A stretch of DNA of 33,852 nt from the NCBI RefSeq assembly GCF_000278725.1, contig NZ_ALCA01000026.1, positions 1 through 33,852 of the forward strand. Direction: 5' to 3'. The position numbers and the translations under genes are program-made. Under the pieces are notes generated by a model. That model did not search any database. It was not told the DNA's origin and worked only from the letters and a program-made list of their open reading frames with translations. Numbering within the stretch: position 1 is the first letter of the stretch; each line of letters opens with the position of its first letter. Positions 1-8,421 of this stretch are shown here, in pieces. This DNA comes from Actinomyces sp. ICM47. Its GTDB lineage: Bacteria > Actinomycetota > Actinomycetes > Actinomycetales > Actinomycetaceae.

Positions 1-240
1 TGTATTGGGGGAGGGGGCTGCGGTGGGGGGCACGACGATGGGGTCGAGGATTTCGGTCTTGTCTTCGGGGCCGGGGACGTCCGGCTTCTGGGCAGGGGTT
101 GTCGTGGTCCCCGCACCGTTGATCATGCCCATCAGGTCATCGACCCCTAGTGAGGACGGATCCTCCGCGGAAGAGGGGACGAACAGGATGTTCGTATCGA
201 CAACTGGGGGGCTGTCGTGTGACTCCTTGCGCTTCCTCAT
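1..240 (-). CDS. partial hypothetical protein, N-terminal 80 residues
   Basis: The minus strand is open from an ATG at 240 to the window edge, giving 80 residues with no stop. The product begins MRKRKESHDSPPVVDTNILF and becomes rich in Pro, Thr, Asp and Ser, like a disordered cytoplasmic or linker segment. No signal peptide or membrane segment is seen. The start is supported by a TAGGAT box (minus strand, 253-248) exactly 7 nt upstream, the leaderless arrangement found at many other genes here. It diverges from dedA across a 74-bp gap. The family is not recognised because the rest lies outside the window. Confidence 0.55.
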   Translation of the reverse strand, partial: MRKRKESHDSPPVVDTNILFVPSSAEDPSSLGVDDLMGMINGAGTTTTPAQKPDVPGPEDKTEILDPIVVPPTAAPSPNT

Positions 241-314
241 AGTGACTATCCTATATTCGCGGTCAACAAAGGTAGGGTTAGGGGGACATATTCCCGGCAG
301 AAAAGGGCCTTATC

Positions 315-980
315 GTGACCTGGTCTACACTCGCGGCAGCATCGGATCCGTCGATGCTTGACACAGTTATCGAGTGGTTTAAGAATCCTGAGACACTTCT
401 TGTTGCCATGGGGCCGTGGGTCCTGTGGGGAACGATGCTCATCGTTCTTATCGAGTCCGGCGTTCTTTTCCCGGTTCTTCCAGGCGAGTCCCTGCTGTTT
501 ACTGCCGGCTTGCTGCACGACCGCCTTGGTCTGCATCTGCCCACTCTCATTGCCATGGTCGTCGTCGCCGCCTTCATTGGCGCGCAGATCGGCTACTTCC
601 TGGGCGCGAAGTGGGGTCGCCGCTTCTTCAAGCCGGACGCGCGGATCCTGAAGACCGAGCACTTGGAGAAGGCTGAGCATTACTTCACAAACTACGGCGG
701 ACGCTCGCTCGTCATCGGTCGTTTCATTCCCTTCGTGCGCACCTTCATTCCGATCGCCGCGGGCATGGCCCGTTACCCCTACCCGAAATTCCTGGTATTT
801 AACACGCTGGGTTCCATCCTCTGGGGTGCTGGCTTCATCCTGGTTGGCTCGCTCCTGGGCAACGTGCCTTTCGTGCACGATAATTTGACACTCATCCTGG
901 GTGTCATCATCCTCGCGTCGGTCCTGCCCGTCATCATTGAGATGATCGGCAAGCGTCGGTCTTCTGCCGAGAAGGAGTAA
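315..980 (+). CDS. DedA-family membrane protein (VTT/SNARE-associated domain)
   Basis: This 221-residue polytopic inner-membrane protein has the DedA hallmarks: an acidic residue in an early helix (E47), FPVLPGES at 52-59, and GRFIPFVRTF at 135-144 followed by a small-residue IAAGMARYP segment. DedA proteins are linked to membrane homeostasis and flipping of lipid carriers such as undecaprenyl phosphate; the substrate here is unknown. The GTG at 315 has a purine-rich AAAAGGG upstream. An in-frame ATG at 354 (MLDTVIEW) is a possible alternative and would lose 13 residues before the first amphipathic helix. The stop is only 3 nt before the next gene, so the two are probably cotranscribed. Confidence 0.9.
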   Translation: MTWSTLAAASDPSMLDTVIEWFKNPETLLVAMGPWVLWGTMLIVLIESGVLFPVLPGESLLFTAGLLHDRLGLHLPTLIAMVVVAAFIGAQIGYFLGAKWGRRFFKPDARILKTEHLEKAEHYFTNYGGRSLVIGRFIPFVRTFIPIAAGMARYPYPKFLVFNTLGSILWGAGFILVGSLLGNVPFVHDNLTLILGVIILASVLPVIIEMIGKRRSSAEKE

Positions 981-983
981 CAC

Positions 984-3287
984 GTGCTGGCCTGGTGGAT
1001 GCTGGTTCCGACCCTGCTGGCCATGATGGTCGCCCTGGTGCTGCCGGGGTTCATGTGGCTGCGCGCGGGGGTGCGCTCGTCGCTCGTCGCAATCGGGGCG
1101 GCACCGGCGTTCACCTTTGGTCTGATCACTGTCCTGACGGTCCTTTATCCGGCGCTCGAGATCCCGTGGGAGGCTTCCACGGTCATGCCGGTCCTCGGCA
1201 TGAGCACCGTCGGCGGTGCGGTCGCGTGGGGCCTCAGCTACTTTCACCGAGTTAACGGCGGGTTTGCCCTCAACGGGGTACCTTTCCGCGAGGCCATCGG
1301 TGTGCGCGTGCCGATCGGCGGACGTCAGGCGGCAATCCGCGCGGCGACGTGGGGCACGATCCTCGTGGGCTTCCTCCTGGCTGCCTGGCCGCTGCTGTCG
1401 GTTGCAGATCCCGCGAACCCTGTCCAGCAGTGGGACCCGACGTTCCATCAGAATGGCGTTCACGCGATCCTCTACGGCAAGGATGCCAGCCCTTTCGGTG
1501 GTCTCCATGAACTCTACGGTGGGCGGCGCGTCTACTACCCGACGGGCTGGCACGCGTTTGTCGCGCTCTTCGCCCGCTACGACTCGGTTGTCCAGGCTTC
1601 CAACGTGTCCTCCCTGGCCCTCATGGCCGTGTGGGTGATCGGCCTGGCGGCTCTGGTGTCCGTACTAACGGGTTCGCGCACGGCCCTCCTTGCGACTCCG
1701 ATCATCGGCGGCATGCTGCACAACATGCCGGCTGACGCGCTGACCATGTATAACCAGTGGCCCAACTCGACGGGCACGGTGCTGGTCCCCGGCCTCGCTG
1801 CGGTCTTCATCGTCGCTGGTCGGCGCGCGGCCGCAGACCTGCGTTTCGGGGACGGCATCCGGTCTTTGATCCGCCGCATCCCCCAGGTTCTCTTCCTCCT
1901 CGTAGGCTGCCTCGGCCTCGTCGGTACGCATCCCAGCGCTGCCTTCTCCCTCTTGGCTTTCCTTGCCGCGCCCCTTCTGTCTTCCATCGTCTTTTTCGCG
2001 CGCTCTGCGCTGGCGCGTGAGGGCCGAGGCCAGCTCACCGCCATCCTGTGGGTTGGCGTCGGCCTCGCTGTCCTGGCCCTGCCCCTGATCGCGCTCGCCT
2101 CACCGAAGATCCAAGCGATGGGCCGTTACCCGCGTCGAGGCAGTGGCTGGGGCGAAGCCTTCTCGCATGGACTCCTGCCCTATCCGCCGTTCGCGCAGAC
2201 GACGAGCACGACGTGGTGGACGCTCATCCAGGTGATTCTCCTCGTCGCAGGTATCGTCGTCACCGCTCGCCTCCACACGTTGCTGCGACGCCCCGACCCG
2301 GTCGATGACCTGGCCGACGAGGCCCGTCTGGACATCGACGGTCGCGAGATCGAGACTATCCGACTGATGGATCGCAAGGAAGCTGCTCCGATGCCGACCT
2401 GGCCTCTCGTCTCCTACCTGATTCTTGCTGTCCTCACCGGGCTCGCCTACGCCCCCGACTCCGCGCTGCGCACCTTCCTGCTCGCCCCCTGGTACAAGGA
2501 CGGGCGGCGCATTATGGGCGTCGAGGACATCGCGCTGGCCGTCCTCATGGCCGTCGGCGTCGCGGCTATCGTCCACGGCATTCACGCGGCATGGACAGTT
2601 TCTCTGCGTCGCATCCTAGCCGAGCGCGGCATCGAGGACGACGTTGAGGATGGTGTCGAGGCACCCCGCTGGCCGATCCAGGTGGGTATCCTCTCGCTCG
2701 TCGTTCTCCTGTCCGGCCTCGGCGCGATTGACGCTCGTGACTCCGCCGTCGCCTACGTGTACGACCCGACGCGCCTGGGCAAGCCCGGCATGGCTGTCAA
2801 GGGTGAACTCGCCATGCTGCGCCGCATGCAGTACACGACCGCGCCCGACGCCCTCATCGTCGGCGACCCCATCGCGGGTGCCGCCTACTCGGAGATGCTG
2901 GGCGGCCGCAAGGCCGTCTTCCCCCAGCTCAGCACGGTCAACGGTGATGGGGCCTCGCAGAAGGTCCTCACCCAGCACTTCCGCGACATCACGACAGACC
3001 CCGAGGTCTGCGAGGTCGTGCGCAACCTCGGCATCACACACTTCTACGAGGAAGAAGACGGTAGCTACTACAACTTCTTGCGCTCGAGCCGCAACCCCGG
3101 TTTCTACGGCGTCGACACTTCCAAGGGCTTTGAGCTGGTCGACGCGGGCGGTACCGCGAAGCTGTGGAAGATCACCGCATGCGGCTACGTCACCCCCGGC
3201 GGCGGCAGTCAAGCCTTCGCGGACGGGATCCGCTCCACCCAGCCGGGTGCCGATGAGCCGGAGGAACACCGGTCCGGCGACGAGTAG
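984..3287 (+). CDS. large polytopic membrane protein, DUF6541-like
   Basis: The 767-residue product has many hydrophobic helices spread over residues 1-590 and a C-terminal part of about 170 residues that looks extracytoplasmic (VAYVYDPTRLGKPGMAVKGE and following). The general layout, many membrane spans followed by a soluble tail, resembles actinobacterial DUF6541 proteins and GT-C type glycosyltransferases, but no catalytic motif could be assigned. It starts with GTG, with GAGAAGGAG inside the dedA tail as ribosome binding site. A role in cell-envelope glycan or lipid-linked sugar handling is an inference from topology and from the neighbouring DedA. Confidence 0.7.
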   Translation: MLAWWMLVPTLLAMMVALVLPGFMWLRAGVRSSLVAIGAAPAFTFGLITVLTVLYPALEIPWEASTVMPVLGMSTVGGAVAWGLSYFHRVNGGFALNGVPFREAIGVRVPIGGRQAAIRAATWGTILVGFLLAAWPLLSVADPANPVQQWDPTFHQNGVHAILYGKDASPFGGLHELYGGRRVYYPTGWHAFVALFARYDSVVQASNVSSLALMAVWVIGLAALVSVLTGSRTALLATPIIGGMLHNMPADALTMYNQWPNSTGTVLVPGLAAVFIVAGRRAAADLRFGDGIRSLIRRIPQVLFLLVGCLGLVGTHPSAAFSLLAFLAAPLLSSIVFFARSALAREGRGQLTAILWVGVGLAVLALPLIALASPKIQAMGRYPRRGSGWGEAFSHGLLPYPPFAQTTSTTWWTLIQVILLVAGIVVTARLHTLLRRPDPVDDLADEARLDIDGREIETIRLMDRKEAAPMPTWPLVSYLILAVLTGLAYAPDSALRTFLLAPWYKDGRRIMGVEDIALAVLMAVGVAAIVHGIHAAWTVSLRRILAERGIEDDVEDGVEAPRWPIQVGILSLVVLLSGLGAIDARDSAVAYVYDPTRLGKPGMAVKGELAMLRRMQYTTAPDALIVGDPIAGAAYSEMLGGRKAVFPQLSTVNGDGASQKVLTQHFRDITTDPEVCEVVRNLGITHFYEEEDGSYYNFLRSSRNPGFYGVDTSKGFELVDAGGTAKLWKITACGYVTPGGGSQAFADGIRSTQPGADEPEEHRSGDE

Positions 3288-3355
3288 GCCACAATGCGCC
3301 CCTGAGCTGGGGCTGAGTGCGCTCACCTCCGTCGCGTGTCGATACCCTTGACGCT

Positions 3356-4363
3356 ATGACGACGAACATTCCCGGCCCCGCGCCCCTTGGTGACAAGCTC
3401 CGCATCGCGTTCCTCGGCCCCTTCGGTACTTTTACCGAACAGGCCGTCCACCAGGTCGCGCCCGCCGGTGCCGTCCTCCTGCCGATGACGAGCGCCCCGC
3501 AGGCGCTTGCGGCTGTGCGCCGCGGCGAGGCCGACCGCGCCGTCGTCCCGATCGAAAACTCCATCGAGGGCGGCGTGAACGCAACCCTCGACTCCCTCTC
3601 GCACGGCGATCCCCTCGTGATCGTCGCCGAAATGCACGTCCACGTCGTCTTCCAGCTCGCAGTCCTGCCGGGCACGCGCGCTGAAGACGTCCGCCGCATC
3701 GGCACGCATCCGCACGCGTGGGCGCAGTGCCGCGGCTGGGTCGAGAGTACCTTCCCGGGCGCGATCCACGTGCCTGCGACCTCGACGGCGGCGGCCGCCG
3801 AGCTCCTCTCCGACGGTGACGCCTCCTTCGACGCTGCCCTGTGCAACGCGGTGTCCGTGAGCACCTACGGCCTCGAGGCCCTCTACCAGGACGTGGCCGA
3901 CAACCCGGGCGCGATCACGCGCTTCGTGTTGGTCGCGCGTCCGGGCGCGGTGCCCCCGCCCACCGGCGCGGACAAGACGACCATCCAGGTGGCCCTGCCC
4001 GTCAACGAATCGGGCGCTCTGCTAACCCTCCTTGAGCAGTTCTCGGCGCGCGGCGTGGACCTCTCGCGCATCGAGTCCCGTCCGAGCGGCGACGGCCTCG
4101 GCAACTACACGTTCAGTATCGACATCGTTGGGCACATCCGCGAGGAACGCGTCCAGGCGGCCCTCGTCGGCCTGCACCGCTACTCGCCGGAGGTCCGTTT
4201 CATGGGGTCCTACCCGCGCGTCGACGGCGTGCGTGCAGCCGTTGTCCCCGGGACGACGGACGAGGCGTTCCGTGCGGGTCGCGCGTGGGTCGCGGATCTG
4301 CTGCGCGGCGGCGACGGCACGGGCAAGGCGGGCGGCTCTGCCCCCTCCTGGCCGCTGGCCTGA
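3356..4363 (+). CDS. pheA: prephenate dehydratase
   Basis: PheA converts prephenate to phenylpyruvate in phenylalanine biosynthesis. The 335-residue protein has the periplasmic-binding-like catalytic domain first (GPFGTFTEQA near 21-30, then PIENSIEGGVNATLDSL) and a C-terminal ACT domain with the ESRPSGDGLGNYTFSID segment that binds phenylalanine in this family. It is monofunctional, without a chorismate mutase domain. The ATG at 3356 is chosen because TACCCT lies 7 nt before it and no Shine-Dalgarno is present, so the mRNA is probably leaderless; a longer frame from GTG 3317 lacks support. It converges with the lipid-kinase gene across 129 bp containing only a weak CCCGG/CCGGG hairpin. Confidence 0.95.
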   Translation: MTTNIPGPAPLGDKLRIAFLGPFGTFTEQAVHQVAPAGAVLLPMTSAPQALAAVRRGEADRAVVPIENSIEGGVNATLDSLSHGDPLVIVAEMHVHVVFQLAVLPGTRAEDVRRIGTHPHAWAQCRGWVESTFPGAIHVPATSTAAAAELLSDGDASFDAALCNAVSVSTYGLEALYQDVADNPGAITRFVLVARPGAVPPPTGADKTTIQVALPVNESGALLTLLEQFSARGVDLSRIESRPSGDGLGNYTFSIDIVGHIREERVQAALVGLHRYSPEVRFMGSYPRVDGVRAAVVPGTTDEAFRAGRAWVADLLRGGDGTGKAGGSAPSWPLA

Positions 4364-4492
4364 TTTCCCGCATCCCCGGCGATTCCGGGCGCATATGAAG
4401 CAGGTCTGCACCACTTAGCCACAAGCTCAAATGTGGGTCAGTGGCGACACGCGCACGGATTCGGGTTGGGGCGCGCTGTATCACGGAGTGGG

Positions 4493-5818
4493 TCAGCTGG
4501 GTAGCAGCTCCATCCACGTGCGCTCGGCGGGTACGGCCACGTCCAGTGCGCCGGCCTGCATGCGCACGTGCATCGTGCGGGCCAAGCCGATGGCGTCGCC
4601 GTCCACCTGGCACACCTGCGGTTCGGTGGCCGTCACGGACGCGCCTTTCGCCTGGCGGAATGCGACCGTGCCCGTCGACACGGGCAGGTTGATGGGGCGC
4701 AGGCCGATGAGCTGGCCGAGCATCTTCCACGTGACATCCGCCCAGCCGAGCAGGCCGACGTGCGCGTCGACCGCGATGACGTCGATCAGTCCGTCCGACA
4801 GGTTCGCATCGGGAGCGAGGACCAGTAGTTTCAATTCACCGGCGTTCGCAAACATGACCGAGCGTGCCTCGATGCGCGTGACTTCATCCGCCGACGAACG
4901 TGGAGAATCTTGACGACTGGAGGGGGCTGCGGCCTCGTCGACGGTCCGCCCGGACAGCTGGTCGCTCACTCCCAGCGGGTCGGGCGCGGTGGCGATGGGG
5001 GACCGCAGCATCAGGCGCGCCTTCATGCGCGGCACGCCCATCGCACCCAGTCCCGCCCACACGTAGGCGATCCACCCGATGCGCTTCTTTAGCTCAGGGT
5101 CGGTGTCCGCCATCGTCGCGCCGTCGTAGCCCATGCCTGCGATGACGAGGCAGGCGTACTCGTCTGGGCGGGGCTCGATGGACGAGGCCGTGGCGGGTTC
5201 GCGTTCCTCATCCTCAGTGCGGTGGGTGGCTCGGCGGGCAGCGTCGCGCAGTGCGCCTTCGGCGGGAAGCGCCGAGGGTTCGGTGATGTCTTCGACGCGC
5301 ACCCACGCCAAGTCCACGGGCCTGTGGTTGGCGTCTAGAGCGACGGCGAGTGCATGTGCGGGGTCATCGGGAATGGAGAGGTTGCCCGCCAGGACGTTGC
5401 CGGTGCCGACGGGGATGATGCCCATGCGCACGCCCGACCCGGCCATGCCGGCCGCGACCGCGCGCACGGTCCCGTCTCCGCCTGCGGCGATGACGATGGA
5501 TGCGCCTTCCTTGAGGGCGCGCACTGCTTGCCCGGTGCCCGGGTCTTCGCGTGTGGTCTCGCGCCAGTGCACGTGGTCGATGCCAAGTTCCTTGGCCTTG
5601 CGGTCAATGAGGTCCTTGAAAGCCTGTGGATCGTCGTGCTTCGAGGGGTTCATGATGATCCACGGACGAGGCCTGCCGCGCTCCGGGTCGTCCGCCGTTG
5701 CCGGGATGGAAAGTGCCTGTCGTCTGCGATGACGTCTGGTGAGCGCCGTGACAGCGCGCGCGACGCCGATTGCTCCGGCTCCTGCAGCGGCTGCGAGTAT
5801 CCACGGTGTAGCGTCCAT
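4493..5818 (-). CDS. diacylglycerol kinase-like lipid kinase (DAGK catalytic domain)
   Basis: A 441-residue DAGK/YegS-type lipid kinase. A short hydrophobic N-terminus (ATPWILAAAAGAGAIGVA) may associate with the membrane. The catalytic core follows, with IIMNPSK near 54-60, the nucleotide-binding GGDGT at 113-117 and PVGTGN at 136-141, and then the beta-sandwich C-terminal domain. A low-complexity Pro/Ser/Asp insertion interrupts the C-terminal half. It probably phosphorylates diacylglycerol or a related lipid. ATG 5818 is preferred: TAAGAT sits 6 nt upstream on the minus strand, fitting a leaderless start. GTG 5824 in the same frame would overlap that box. Confidence 0.9.
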   Translation of the reverse strand: MDATPWILAAAAGAGAIGVARAVTALTRRHRRRQALSIPATADDPERGRPRPWIIMNPSKHDDPQAFKDLIDRKAKELGIDHVHWRETTREDPGTGQAVRALKEGASIVIAAGGDGTVRAVAAGMAGSGVRMGIIPVGTGNVLAGNLSIPDDPAHALAVALDANHRPVDLAWVRVEDITEPSALPAEGALRDAARRATHRTEDEEREPATASSIEPRPDEYACLVIAGMGYDGATMADTDPELKKRIGWIAYVWAGLGAMGVPRMKARLMLRSPIATAPDPLGVSDQLSGRTVDEAAAPSSRQDSPRSSADEVTRIEARSVMFANAGELKLLVLAPDANLSDGLIDVIAVDAHVGLLGWADVTWKMLGQLIGLRPINLPVSTGTVAFRQAKGASVTATEPQVCQVDGDAIGLARTMHVRMQAGALDVAVPAERTWMELLPS

Positions 5819-5837
5819 GTGCACATCTTAGTCTGCC

Positions 5838-5963
5838 TGTGGATTAGGGGGTTGTGGACAGGCTGTGAAAGCTCTTTTCGTTGTGCCCCATAGTGGCTAT
5901 GACCAGCTGTTGTGCAACGATGCTCATCGTTATACACACAGTTATTCACAAGAGGTGGATAAC
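5838..5963. promoter_or_regulatory. cluster of DnaA-box-like sequences upstream of serS
   Basis: In the AT-richer gap between the lipid kinase and serS, two exact matches to the DnaA box TTATNCACA lie close together: TTATACACA at 5930-5938 and TTATTCACA at 5942-5950. A near match follows on the other strand (TTATCCACC, 5954-5962) and another lies at 5839-5847 (TAATCCACA on the minus strand). A palindrome, AACGATG-CT-CATCGTT, occupies 5916-5931 and touches the first box. The motif matches are seen directly; DnaA binding is inferred. No dnaA or dnaN gene is visible, so this is not called an origin. Confidence 0.45.
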
Positions 5964-6067
5964 TTTTGGTATTTCTGTTGAATTGATCGGATGGTTGGTG
6001 CATAACCTGGTCTCTGCTGCGGATTTGGCATCCGGCACGGTGGGGGACAGAGCCGGGCCACCTGGCA

Positions 6068-6073
6068 TAGGAT
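6068..6073 (+). promoter_or_regulatory. -10 box of leaderless serS promoter
   Basis: TAGGAT lies 6 nt before the serS ATG with no Shine-Dalgarno between them, so transcription probably begins at or next to the start codon. Confidence 0.5.
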
Positions 6074-6079
6074 GGTTCC

Positions 6080-7357
6080 ATGATTGATGTGCGTGCCCTG
6101 CGTGAAAACCCCGAACCCGCCCGCGCCTCCCAGCGTGCCCGCGGAGCCAACCCCGGCCTCGTCGATGAGATCATCGCGGCCGACGCCGCCCGCCGCGAGG
6201 CCCTGCAGGCCTTCGAGACGCTGCGCGCCACCCAAAAGGAGGTCTCCAAGTCCGTGGGTCGCGCCTCCAAGGAGGAGCGTCCCGCGATCCTGGCCAAGGC
6301 TAAGGAACTCGCCGAGCAAGTGAAGGCCGCCGAGGCCGCCGCGAACGCCGCCGACGCCGAGGCCGACCGCCTCGCGCGTCTCCTGCCCAACCTCGTTCTC
6401 GACGGCGTGCCCGTTGGTGGCGAGGATGACTTCGTGGTCCTGCGCCACGAAGGCCCCGCCCCCCGCGACTTCGCCGCCGAGGGCTTTGAACCCCAGGATC
6501 ACCTCGCGCTCGGCGAGGGCCTGGACGCGATCGACACCAAGCGCGGCGCGAAGGTCTCCGGCGCACGCTTCTACTACCTCAAGGGCATTGGTGCCCGCCT
6601 CGAGCTGGCCATCATGACGATGGCCATGGATCAGGCGCTCGCGAACGGCTTCGTGCCGATGATGACCCCGACCCTGGTTACCCCGCAGATCATGGGCGGC
6701 ACGGGCTTCCTCAACGAGCACTCCGACGAGATCTACTACCTGCCCGCCGACGACCTGTACCTGACGGGCACGTCCGAGGTGGCCCTCGCCGGCTACCATG
6801 CCGACGAAATCCTTGACCTGAGCGCCGGTCCCAAGCGTTACATGGGCTGGTCCACCTGCTACCGCCGCGAGGCCGGCTCCGCGGGCAAGGACACGCGCGG
6901 CATCATCCGCGTCCACCAGTTCAACAAGGCCGAGATGTTCAGCTACTGCCGCCCCGAGGACGCCGCCGAAGAGCATCAGCGCTTCCTCGCGTGGGAAGAG
7001 GAGATGCTCGCCAAGGTCGAGCTGCCCTACCGTGTCATCGACACGGCCGCCGGCGACCTGGGCACCTCCGCCGCCCGCAAGTTCGACTGCGAGGCCTGGC
7101 TGCCCACCCAGCAGCGCTACATGGAGGTCACCTCAACCTCGAACTGCACGACGTTCCAGGCGCGCCGCCTCGGTATTCGCGAGCGCCGGGAGGACGGCAT
7201 GGCCGCAGTCGCCACGCTCAACGGCACGCTGGCCACGACCCGCTGGATCGTCGCCTTCCTCGAGAATCACCAGCAGGCGGACGGCTCGATCTACGTGCCC
7301 GAGGCCCTGCGCCCCTACCTGGGTGGACTCGACGTCCTGACCCCCCTCGCTCGATGA
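6080..7357 (+). CDS. serS: seryl-tRNA synthetase
   Basis: This cytoplasmic class II aminoacyl-tRNA synthetase charges tRNA-Ser. The 425-residue length is normal. The N-terminal tRNA-binding coiled-coil arm spans roughly residues 30-110 and is rich in Ala, Glu and Lys. The catalytic domain has the TSEVALAG segment, motif 2 ([15 protein letters not shown] from C260) and motif 3 with the [16 protein letters not shown] stretch, ending in [18 protein letters not shown] and [16 protein letters not shown]. The stop overlaps the start of the HAD gene, indicating translational coupling. The ATG is preceded by TAGGAT, so the start is probably leaderless. Confidence 0.98.
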   Translation: MIDVRALRENPEPARASQRARGANPGLVDEIIAADAARREALQAFETLRATQKEVSKSVGRASKEERPAILAKAKELAEQVKAAEAAANAADAEADRLARLLPNLVLDGVPVGGEDDFVVLRHEGPAPRDFAAEGFEPQDHLALGEGLDAIDTKRGAKVSGARFYYLKGIGARLELAIMTMAMDQALANGFVPMMTPTLVTPQIMGGTGFLNEHSDEIYYLPADDLYLTGTSEVALAGYHADEILDLSAGPKRYMGWSTCYRREAGSAGKDTRGIIRVHQFNKAEMFSYCRPEDAAEEHQRFLAWEEEMLAKVELPYRVIDTAAGDLGTSAARKFDCEAWLPTQQRYMEVTSTSNCTTFQARRLGIRERREDGMAAVATLNGTLATTRWIVAFLENHQQADGSIYVPEALRPYLGGLDVLTPLAR

Positions 7358-8271
7358 GCCAAGAGCGCTTCCTGACGGTCCCCTCCTCCGGGGAAGTTGC
7401 CCGCCCCTTCGAGGATCTCCTCGACGAGGCCTCGGCCGCCTTGCCCGCCGACTTTCCGACGTCGGCGGGCCAGGTCCTGGTCGCGCTCGACATCGACGGC
7501 ACGATCCTGACCCCCGCGGGGGCAACCCCGCGCGTCCTCGAGGGGATCCACGGCCTCGCCGCCGCGGGCGCTCACGTGCTCATCGCGTCGGGCCGCGCGC
7601 TCGAAGGCGTTACCCCGGTCCTCGATGCCTTGGGCTTCACGGATGGGTGGGCGCTGTGCAATAACGGCGCGACCCTCGTGCGTGTGAGCGGCGGGCAGTG
7701 CGACATCGTCGAGGAGCGCACCTTCGTGCCCGGTTCATGCCTGGAGGAGATTGCCTCCGCCATTCCGGGTGTCGTGTTCGCGTCGATGCCGCATCCCGAC
7801 ATTCTGCTGTCTGCTCCCTTCCCGAACAACGAGATCGAGGGCAGCGAGCATCGCATCGTGTCGATGGAGGAGCTGGCCTCCACGCCGACCCCGAAGATCG
7901 TCGTACGCGCCGCGGACATGGATCGCGATGTGTTTGACTCCGTTTTGTCCTCCCTGGACGTCTCGCGCACCCACGAGGTGTTCGTCGGATGGACGTCCTG
8001 GGCGGATATTGAGCCGCTCGGCGTGACCAAGGCAACTGGCCTGGAGTCACTGCGGGCGCGACTGGGCGTTCCCGCGGCGGGGACTGTCGCTGTCGGGGAC
8101 GGTACGAACGACATCGCGATGATCGAGTGGGCGGCCTTCGGCGTCGCGATGGGGGGTGCCTCCGACGAGGTGCGCTCCCATGCCGATCACGTGACGGCGG
8201 CCGTCGAAAACGACGGTGCCGCCGCCGTCATGCACGCGATCATGCGCCGCTGCGGGGTTGCTGGCCGCTGA
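7354..8271 (+). CDS. HAD-superfamily (Cof-type, class IIB) hydrolase
   Basis: A 305-residue cytoplasmic phosphatase of the Cof/YbhA type. Motif I is DIDGT at 46-50 (nucleophile D46, acid D48), motif II lies in VLIASGRA, and the C-terminal [13 protein letters not shown] carries the Mg-binding acidic residues. The cap region lies between them. Family members hydrolyse sugar phosphates, FMN or similar phosphates; the substrate cannot be read from sequence. The ATG overlaps the serS stop as ATGA, so the start is well fixed and the gene is probably translated by coupling to serS. An upstream extension in the same frame would run inside serS and is rejected. Confidence 0.93.
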   Translation: MSQERFLTVPSSGEVARPFEDLLDEASAALPADFPTSAGQVLVALDIDGTILTPAGATPRVLEGIHGLAAAGAHVLIASGRALEGVTPVLDALGFTDGWALCNNGATLVRVSGGQCDIVEERTFVPGSCLEEIASAIPGVVFASMPHPDILLSAPFPNNEIEGSEHRIVSMEELASTPTPKIVVRAADMDRDVFDSVLSSLDVSRTHEVFVGWTSWADIEPLGVTKATGLESLRARLGVPAAGTVAVGDGTNDIAMIEWAAFGVAMGGASDEVRSHADHVTAAVENDGAAAVMHAIMRRCGVAGR

Positions 8272-8330
8272 GCGGTGATTGCTAGCATTCTTCGATGGTT
8301 GCAAGCGCGCGTCAGTACGTGCCCATGTTT

Positions 8331-8421
8331 TTCGCACGTGGGCCCGCTAATTCGCACGTGGGCAGCCCTGCCCACACGCGTAATAGCGGGTTAAGGTGCG
8401 CAATAGAGGGTTAACGTGCAT
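8331..8421. repeat. two 20-bp tandem duplications and a hairpin between convergent genes
   Basis: TTCGCACGTGGGC occurs at 8331-8343 and again at 8351-8363, 20 bp apart. A second pair, AATAGCGGGTTAAGGTGCGC (8382-8401) and AATAGAGGGTTAACGTGCAT (8402-8421), is also 20 bp apart with 16 of 20 bases identical. Between them a palindrome, GTGGGCAG-CTGCCCAC arms at 8358-8375, could act as a terminator for the convergent HAD and hydrolase genes. The last repeat copy contains the stop codon of the minus-strand hydrolase. Confidence 0.6.

Noticed and set aside
246..1553. Long minus-strand open frame opposite dedA and the DUF6541-like gene
   Set aside because: It runs antisense to well-supported membrane proteins, its product is Arg/Asp/His-rich without motifs, and there is no ribosome binding site. 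It is a shadow of high-GC codon bias.
5838..5963. Replication origin
   Set aside because: DnaA-box-like sequences are present but dnaA, dnaN, rpmH and an obvious AT-rich unwinding element are not, so only a box cluster is reported.
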